Assembly (NCBI GenBank): GCA_963971425.1
Contig: OZ020515.1
Coordinates: forward strand, 15,330,291-15,394,290
Direction: 5' to 3'
DNA from: Bryoerythrophyllum caledonicum
Taxonomy: Eukaryota > Streptophyta > Bryopsida > Pottiales > Pottiaceae
Length of the DNA: 64,000 nt
Shown: piece by piece, positions 57,640 to 64,000 of the stretch
Numbering within the stretch: position 1 is the stretch's first letter
How the letters are laid out: each line of letters begins with the position of its first letter
The notes under the pieces: generated by a model
The model's input: the letters and a program-made list of their open reading frames with translations, nothing else
What the model was told of the DNA's origin: nothing
Database searches by the model: none
Made by a program: the position numbers and the translations under genes

Positions 57640-58200
57640 CCTAGGTTCGGGATCTACGGGGCAACGGTGAGAGGGATTCATCCTCGTCCACTTCATCCCC
57701 AAGGTAGGTGCTGCGAACGCTTACGCAATGATGTGGCTACTAAATTACAAGTCTAGCAATGCAAAGTAATTTTAGGTAGATATAGATTAAAGTATATTAG
57801 CTCTAAAATTTAGTTATGCTCACACTTGAATTACGCAATGAATGCTACAAATTTGACATGCACTACACTAAACACTGAATATAGCGTAGAGGGATTATTG
57901 ATGTAGATCCCCCACACTAATTTCCATCAAAGCATGTGCATGCCAAGTTCTAATTGGGTATTTGTTCTCAAGCAAGTGTGTGTCAATCAACAATTGCATG
58001 TAAATTTTCAATTAGTGTAGAAAATTTCAAATAGTTTAGTCTACACTATATTCACGGAACGGTGTAGTGATTTTCTGGGTTTGATTTTTTGGATGGGCAA
58101 GTTCTTGGCCTTCACATTAATAATTGTGTCCTTATTTAGTACACATCATGTATGTAAGTTGAGAAAAATGGTTTCATTGAGGTCTCTGTTGCTCATAGAA
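57640..58200. other. No recognised gene
   Basis: AT-rich flank of the Tc1 relic. No confident terminal repeat was found. Confidence 0.35.
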
Positions 58201-58208
58201 AGCAGATA

Positions 58209-59130
58209 GAAGAAGCTACTTTAGAGGAGTTGATGAGGGGTGCAAGTAATAGAAATGTTGCTAGAGACTTACAAGTATCCCAAAGTTAGGTTTCACAATT
58301 TTGTAAGCAACATTTGAGTGAGTTGAGTGATGTGAATCGCACTTTTGGTGGTAGGCCACAGTTGTACAATGCAGTTGATCGTAGGGCTTGTGTGAGAGAA
58401 ATCACTATAGGTGGCTTAGAAACTACACATAATGTTGGAAATTACTTGAGAGGAGCATCATGAGTGATAGTATTGTGAGGAGATTGTTACAAAAAGTAGG
58501 TTTGAAATGTAAAGTGAAGCAAAAAAAACCAAAGCTCACACTTCTTGACATTAAGGGTCGATTAGAATTTGCTAGACGTCATTGCCATTGGACTGATGAT
58601 GATTGGGATTGTGTAGTATTCTATGATGAAACAAAAATCAACCGATTTTGCTCTAATGGTCACGGTTGGTGTTGGTTTTGTGATGGACAAAGTAGAAGTG
58701 CTGGAATAGTGCAACAAATTGTCAAGTTTGGAGGTGGGGGAGTGATGATGTGGGGTTGCATGATGTGTAGGATTGAGGGAAGAATGGATCAGTACATGCA
58801 TATAGGAATTTTCGAGCAAGAATTGATCTATGTACTGCATGCATACAATTTAGATCCTACCAATTTTATTTTTCAATAGGATAATGACCCGAAACATACA
58901 TCCAAGAGTGTGTGCCGTTGGCTGATTTCGCAAGAATTCACTCTTTTGAAGTGGCCGGCGCAATCTCGAGACTAAAATCTAATCGAACACTTGTGGGCAA
59001 TTTTAAAACGTCAACTGAACCAATATGAGAGACCTCCCAAAGGAATGTTAGAATTGAGGGAGCGTGTTAGGATTGTTGGGCTTCAATTACTCCCAGTGAG
59101 TGTAAGAACTTGTATAGAAGCATGCCTAAG
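58209..59130 (+). pseudogene. Tc1/mariner-type transposase pseudogene
   Basis: The N-terminal helix-turn-helix part (LEELMRGASNRNVARDLQVS) is in one frame. The catalytic part is in another: FYDETKINRF (first Asp), KFGGGGVMMWGCM, DNDPKHTSKS (second Asp) and NLIEHLWAILKRQL (third acidic residue region). This is the signature series of Tc1-like DDE transposases. Breaks: stop after QVSQS, a frameshift before 58460, TAG at 58877-58879 just before DNDPKH, and a stop within the usual SPDLNPIEHLW stretch. Inactive relic. Confidence 0.85.
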
Positions 59131-59850
59131 CACATTGTTGTTGTTATAGCTGCCAAGGGTTGGTGGACATATTTTTAACTTTGTTCCAGCTAATGTGAGA
59201 AAAACTGAGTTTTGGACTAAACTTCACTTTACTTTTTTTCTGTACATGCATACTTGTGTGTAATAGACCTCAATCCCCATGGAAGTATGACTGATTGCAA
59301 TGGTAATCCTAAGCAATTTATGGTTTCATTTTTGGTGCATCCAATTTCCTTTCATTGTTTGTTGAATTTCAATATGTTGTGTTTGGACTCAGTTTTGGCA
59401 CTCACTATAACTTTGAAAGGGCACCTTTTTCATTTCCAAGTTCCTGAGTGCTTCCGGCTGACTCAGGGCTTGTGGAAGTTTCTCATAGGTTTTTGAATAA
59501 TGAAGCTCACATATCTTTTTCCTCATTAAGTTCATGTGTGTCAAGAGAGAAAACTACAACTTCAATTTTACTTGATGTGGGCTATCAAGCCCACGTTGAA
59601 TATAGTTATAATTTCGAATAATGTAAATGTATTTACAGTCTCAAACAATCTGAGTCTTGAAGGTGCATAGATATTGAGTTTTGAAGATGCATAGATATTC
59701 ATTACCATATGCCACTTTCGGTACTTCCTTGCCGAATTCTTCAATATTCCAAATTACAACGGTTTGGACACAATGGGTATCACCTAGGTATTACTTATGT
59801 ATCGACTAGGTACTACATGCCCAATGCGCCCGGCTAATATCCTGCCTACA
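59131..59850. other. No recognised gene
   Basis: AT-rich, non-coding. 59600-59830 contains 'gggtatcacctaggtatta', similar in style to 'gtatcaccttggtatcacac' near 50418, perhaps a shared dispersed repeat. Confidence 0.35.
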
Positions 59851-59859
59851 CCTCACGTT

Positions 59860-60616
59860 CATGTAGGATCTCAATTAAGACTTATTAAATAACGTCCTTA
59901 AAATTTCTCAGAAAACTTTGACTACACGGATTGAAATATTATAGTGTTTGAAGTAGAGAAAATCATTCATTATCTTCCTTGCATTGAGTGGATCAACAAA
60001 CTTTGACTTCACCTGGGTGTGAAAATCTTGCACTGCTCAAGGTCTAAATTCATTACCATTGTGTTAATCATGATGTTATTTTATTGTGCACAAATTTTTA
60101 GAGGTAGAGAAGGGTTGTAGTATGTTCAAGAAAAACTGTGTAAGGAGTGGAGGTTCAAAAATTGCCAATTCATGTTTTATTTTACTGTGAACTGAATATG
60201 TTATGGGATGAGAATCCAAATTGTCAATAAGAAGTTTTCCACCACATCTTGTAGTAGAAAAAATAAAGTGTACTACATATGAAGGTCTTTAAGTTTTATG
60301 AAGAAAAGAGGAATCTTTTTTGGTACCTTGCCCGACAAAGTGTGACAATGTATGAATATGTTTGACTTGGGTTAGTGTGCTATTTTTCACTAAAGACAAG
60401 AAATGTTTTTTGACAATATGATAGGAAATAATAATATTTGCTATCATTGAAAATCTCACATTTGATAGAGTGTTCAAGCAAAAGTATCGTAGTTGCTTGA
60501 CGTGCCCGCTTTCTCCATTTGAAATTCAAAACCCTGTAACTTTTTCAATAAATGTTGGATTTAGGAAAATTGTACTCACATGAAGCATTTGTTAATGTCC
60601 ATCTACAATAGAAATA
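59860..60616. repeat. Single arm of the TTAA palindromic family
   Basis: Closely follows the order of blocks in 4130-4920 and 60700-61240: 'cggattgaaatattatagtg', 'tagaggtagagaagggt' and 'gtgtgacaatgt' in turn. It ends where the intact copy begins at TTAA 60617. Confidence 0.6.
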
Positions 60617-62273
60617 TTAACCCCTAAAGGAGTCCACTTTCGCTCTAAAACCAGTCCAAAACTGCCACTGCCAAAAAAAGACATGAAAATCACATTTTAA
60701 AGTGAATTTTGGATTTTCAACCGTAAGATCTTAAAATAGACTTCCATATAAACATGCTATTAAATTTTGGTTGTAATCCACCGCACGGATTGATAGATTT
60801 TAGTGTATAAAGTCAAAACAATGGTTCATTTTCTTCCCTGCGTTGAGTAGATCAGCTGACTTTGACTTCACTTTGTATCAAATTTTTGCATTGTACAAGG
60901 TCTAAATCTTTTACCATTGTCTTAAGCATGATGTTATTTCCCAACAGACCAATTTTTAGAGGTAAAAAAGGGGTGTAGCATATTCAAAACAAGTGTGCAA
61001 GGAGTGGAGGTTCAAAAATTGCCATTTCACATTTTTTTTTTGGTGAACTACGTATGTATTTAAATGATAATCCAAACGGTCAATAAGAAGGTTTTCACCA
61101 CATATTGTTGTTGAAAAAATAAAAAGTGAAAAATATGAAGATCTCTAGGTTTTATGTAGAAAAGATGAAGTTTTTTCCCCCGTTGCCCGACAATGTGTGA
61201 AAATGTTTGACTTGGAATAAAATGCCTTTTTATACTAAAGATAAGATTTTTTTTTAAATTTCCAAAAAAGGAAATATTCTTTATATGTGAAATACCTCAA
61301 TGTCAATAGAAACTTTGTCAAAAAATTTGGAGGCTCGAACCTTTAACCCCTAAAGGACCAAACGTCCCCCCGGGGTCATTTTGGATTTTGGGCATGTACC
61401 TACAATTCGAAAAAAATCCTTTTTAATTGAATTTTTTTTTCAAGATAGGATCTGATAAGAGCTTCGTGGAGATATATTTTTATTCTTTTTTGGATTTGTG
61501 GTTTGAAAGTTAGTACCACTTAAAGCCAAAAGTGGGACTTCGGGCACCTCCAAAAATTTTGACAAAAGTTTCTATTGACATTGAGATTTTTCACACATAT
61601 AAAGAATATTTCCCTATTTAGAAATTTTGAAGAAAAAATCTCGTCTTTACTGTAAAAAGGCATTTTATTCCAAGTCAAACATTTTCACACATTGTCGGGC
61701 AACGGGGGAAAAAACTTCATCTTTTCTACATAAAACCTAGAGATCTTCATATTTTTCACTTTTTATTTTTTCAACAACAATATGTGGTGAAAACCTTCTT
61801 ATTTACTGTTTGGATTATCATTTAAATACATACGTAGTTCACAAAAAAATAAAATGTGAAATGACAATTTTTGAACCTCCACTCCTTGCACACTTGTTTT
61901 GAATATGCTACACCCCTTTTTTACCTCTAAAAATTGGTCTGTTGGGAAATAACATCATGCTTAAGACAATGGTAAAAGATTTAGACCTTGTACAATGCAA
62001 AAATTTGATACAAAGTGAAGTCAAAGTCAGCTGATCTACTCAACGCAGGGAAGAAAATGAACCATTGTTTTGACTTTATACACTAAAATCTATCAATCCG
62101 TGCGATGGATTACAACCAAAATTTGATAGCATGTTTATATGGAAGTCTATTTTAAGATCTTACGGTTGAAAATCCAAAATTGACTTTAAAATGTGGTTTT
62201 CATGTCTCTTTTTGACAATGACGGTTTTGGACTGGTTTTAGAGTGAAATAGGTCGTGGTCCTTTAGGGGTTAA
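60617..62273. mobile_element. Intact palindromic (foldback) element with TTAA target duplication
   Basis: 60621-62269 is flanked by TTAA on both sides (60617-60620, 62270-62273). It starts CCCCTAAAGGA and ends with a matching TCCTTTAGGGG. Arms of about 0.7 kb (60621 to about 61333 and about 61549 to 62269) are near-perfect inverted copies, for example 'gtagcatattcaaaacaagt' at 60976 against 'acttgttttgaatatgctac' at 61892. The 0.2-kb centre starts with another TTAACCCCTAAAGGACC (61344). TTAA targets and CCC-type ends recall piggyBac elements. It has no coding capacity. Confidence 0.8.
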
Positions 62274-62365
62274 AAGACTGCATGCATAGAAGATGGAATG
62301 AGGAACCACCTCCATGTTTCAAGAGAGCTCCCCATACCTAGTCATGTTCCCAAAACCTATATCTA

Positions 62366-62489
62366 GACCCACTAAATGCCAAGAGCTTGTAGGACCACAT
62401 GACGTCCCATGCAACAAACCTTATGGAGACCCACTAAGTGCCAAGAGCTTGTAGGACCACATGACGTCCTATGCGACAAACCCTATGGA
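62366..62489. repeat. 62-bp tandem duplication
   Basis: gacccactaaatgccaagag and the following 42 bases occur twice head to tail (62366-62427, 62428-62489), with a few substitutions. Confidence 0.9.
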
Positions 62490-62854
62490 TATTAAATAGA
62501 AGTTCTTCAACCCCCTCCCTTTTGGATTCCCTCTAGAATGGAAAAGGTCATTGGCATGGTCGAAAAGGATCTACCGTCATAGTGCACCTCTCATACATCA
62601 ACACATTGCATTCTCACAGTGCTCGCCACCATGCTCAATATAATCCACATCTCAAATAAGTACTGTTCCCAGATCAGACTTGCAATCTCCAAGCTGAGCT
62701 ACTTCACACTTCCCAGTAGCTCAAACTGTAGACTCCAGACTTTAAGCACATGCACATGTGTGCGGATGAGCCTCCGTTGGGGCCCCGACGATTGGTGATG
62801 AGCCCCACTAAACAAAAGGTAAAATTGGATAAAAATTTAAAAGTATAAATTGGT

Positions 62855-62995
62855 TCCCAGTATAAACGTATTGGGAACTCTTTGGGAACATGGGGAATGT
62901 GTTGGGAACGGATGGGAACATTTGGGAACACGACGCGGGACTCTGGGGAACAACATGGAACTCATCGGGAACGCAATGGGAACGTTGTGGTAATA
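62855..62995. repeat. Short degenerate tgggaac repeat
   Basis: 'tgggaac' or close variants occurs about ten times with irregular spacing. The minus-strand frames (FPMFPK-type) are artefacts. Confidence 0.75.
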
Positions 62996-63162
62996 ATATG
63001 GTTAAAAAGGTGAAGAAGAATAGGGTTACCAAATGGTTTGGTTAAGGACCACATCAGATTTTACCGTGAAACTGGTGTGGGTATGAGGAGAGCCCAATCC
63101 GGACTTTTAGGGACCATATCTGGGAGATGAAGCCCTATATGGTCGTCATGTGCGTCTGCTTT

Positions 63163-63398
63163 TTAACCCTTAAATGTCAGAAGGTGCCACTCGTGGCCAT
63201 TGTATTCTACATGTATAGTACCATATTTGAATGTAAGATAAGGTTCATATATTGAAATGACCTCCAAATGAACAATGTTAGTTGAAGAATCTTGAATGCA
63301 AAGGTGTTAGTCTTGCTAAACTTTAATTCATTTTCTATATTTCTCAATGTAAAATACTTGCCTATATATATGGTTCTTGATTGACGTTTAAGGGTTAA
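63163..63398. mobile_element. piggyBac-style MITE, 228 bp
   Basis: TTAA (63163-63166), then CCCTTAAATGTCA. The other end is TGACGTTTAAGGG (63382-63394), then TTAA (63395-63398). The 13-bp ends match at 12 positions in inverted orientation. Non-coding. Confidence 0.8.
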
Positions 63399-63817
63399 CC
63401 TTTAAAGGACAAGGCTCACAACGACCATGGACGGAATGTACCCGCTGCCTTGATGACGGACACGAGCATCTATAAACCTCGTAGATTTTGCCCATGGCCT
63501 TGACGTTGAAGGGTATAACGTCAGAAGGTGCCATTAGTGGCCACAGTATTTTACATATAAGATTGAGATATTGAAATCACCTCCAAATGAAAGATGTTAC
63601 TTGATAAACTTTGATACATTTTCTGTATTTTATAGAGTGAAATACATTTCTGTAGGATACTAAAATGAGTTTAGCAAGACTTACACCTTTGGATTGAAGG
63701 TTATTCAACTAACATCTTTGATTTTGAGATCATTTCAATATTTAAACATTATAATACAACACCATACATGTAGAACATTGTAGCCACCATTGGCATCTTC
63801 TGACCTTTAAGGATTAA
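63395..63817. mobile_element. Second, diverged MITE of the same family, sharing the middle TTAA
   Basis: It begins at the TTAA that closes the previous element and ends at TTAA 63814-63817, preceded by 'tctgacctttaagga'. Internally, 'gtcagaaggtgcca' near 63525 and its inverted counterpart 'tggcatcttctgac' near 63790 match the first element's end. 'ttagcaagacttacacctttg' blocks also recur inverted. It looks like a palindromic derivative, about 0.4 kb. 63818-64000 shows nothing recognisable. Confidence 0.55.
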
Positions 63818-64000
63818 CCTTTTGGTGGCTAGGGAATTTTCCCACAATCTCAAGATTTGCGTTGAATTTTTCTTTGAGTTGATTGTAAGAAAAATAAAAT
63901 GTCTCATTTTACTATCTAACCTTACAATTTACAAAGTTGAGCCCATGATCTAGATTTTAGACTTTGGAGAAAATTTGCAGAACATCCAATGGTTGATGAT

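Noticed and set aside
59254..59496. 80-aa plus-strand frame downstream of the Tc1 relic
   Set aside because: No motif, no splice context, composition typical of AT-rich non-coding DNA.
1..64000. CRISPR arrays, bacterial operons or ribosome-binding sites
   Set aside because: The genes are spliced and plant-like. The tandem repeats found lack the repeat-spacer pattern, so prokaryotic feature types do not apply.

Overview
The window is nuclear DNA of a plant. The main evidence is two spliced plant genes with GT-AG introns: an endosomal NHX-type cation/proton antiporter and a double B-box zinc-finger regulator. Further support comes from a decayed Rieske oxygenase of the chlorophyll-catabolism (PAO/TIC55) type, CCCTAAA-type telomere-like repeats, and plant-like Ty3/gypsy, MULE, pogo and Tc1 elements. 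The mix suggests a bryophyte or other seedless plant, but that is an inference from family flavour, not a proof. The window is AT-rich, gene-poor and full of repeats.

Layout. 1-5.9 kb: copies of a palindromic repeat family whose ends carry TTAA plus a CCCCTAAAGGA-like motif, and a GC-rich repeat island bounded on both sides by the same 18-bp palindrome. 6-7.1 kb: an unrecognised coding relic. 8.16-14.69 kb: an intact 18-exon NHX gene (539 aa). 14.7-17.5 kb: empty AT-rich DNA. 17.8-19.6 kb: a Rieske oxygenase pseudogene and a pogo/jerky-type transposase pseudogene. 19.8-21.2 kb: a GC-rich block of unknown nature. 22.3-28 kb: a possible small three-exon gene, a perfect hairpin, diverged duplicated segments and several minisatellites. 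29.1-32.7 kb: a MULE transposase pseudogene. 33.9-34.6 kb: a hairpin-rich repeat.

37.06-49.42 kb is the most interesting region. It holds a young Ty3/gypsy-like retroelement with a two-knuckle Gag, an aspartic protease, a DNA cytosine-5 methyltransferase, reverse transcriptase, RNase H and integrase, followed by a PHD-like finger. The methyltransferase lies between protease and reverse transcriptase. From 41134 to 48357 everything is in one reading frame, interrupted by three stops. The last stop, just before the reverse transcriptase, has the tobamovirus-type leaky context CAA TAG CAA CCA. The long terminal repeat is arranged abnormally: about 11.2 kb containing all the genes lies inside the first of two LTRs joined tail to head.

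50.5-51.1 kb is a MITE just upstream of the B-box gene (51.85-54.33 kb). 55.3-57.6 kb carries minisatellites and at least seven copies of a GATAGGGTACTGACAG-like motif in both orientations. 58.2-59.1 kb is a Tc1/mariner pseudogene. 59.9-62.3 kb holds further copies of the TTAA palindromic family, one with perfect TTAA flanks, and 63.2-63.8 kb holds two adjacent piggyBac-style MITEs.

Only the NHX and B-box genes look like working host genes. The rest is mobile, repetitive or decayed. Exon boundaries were derived by hand from splice signals, phase continuity and family resemblance, and no database search was possible.
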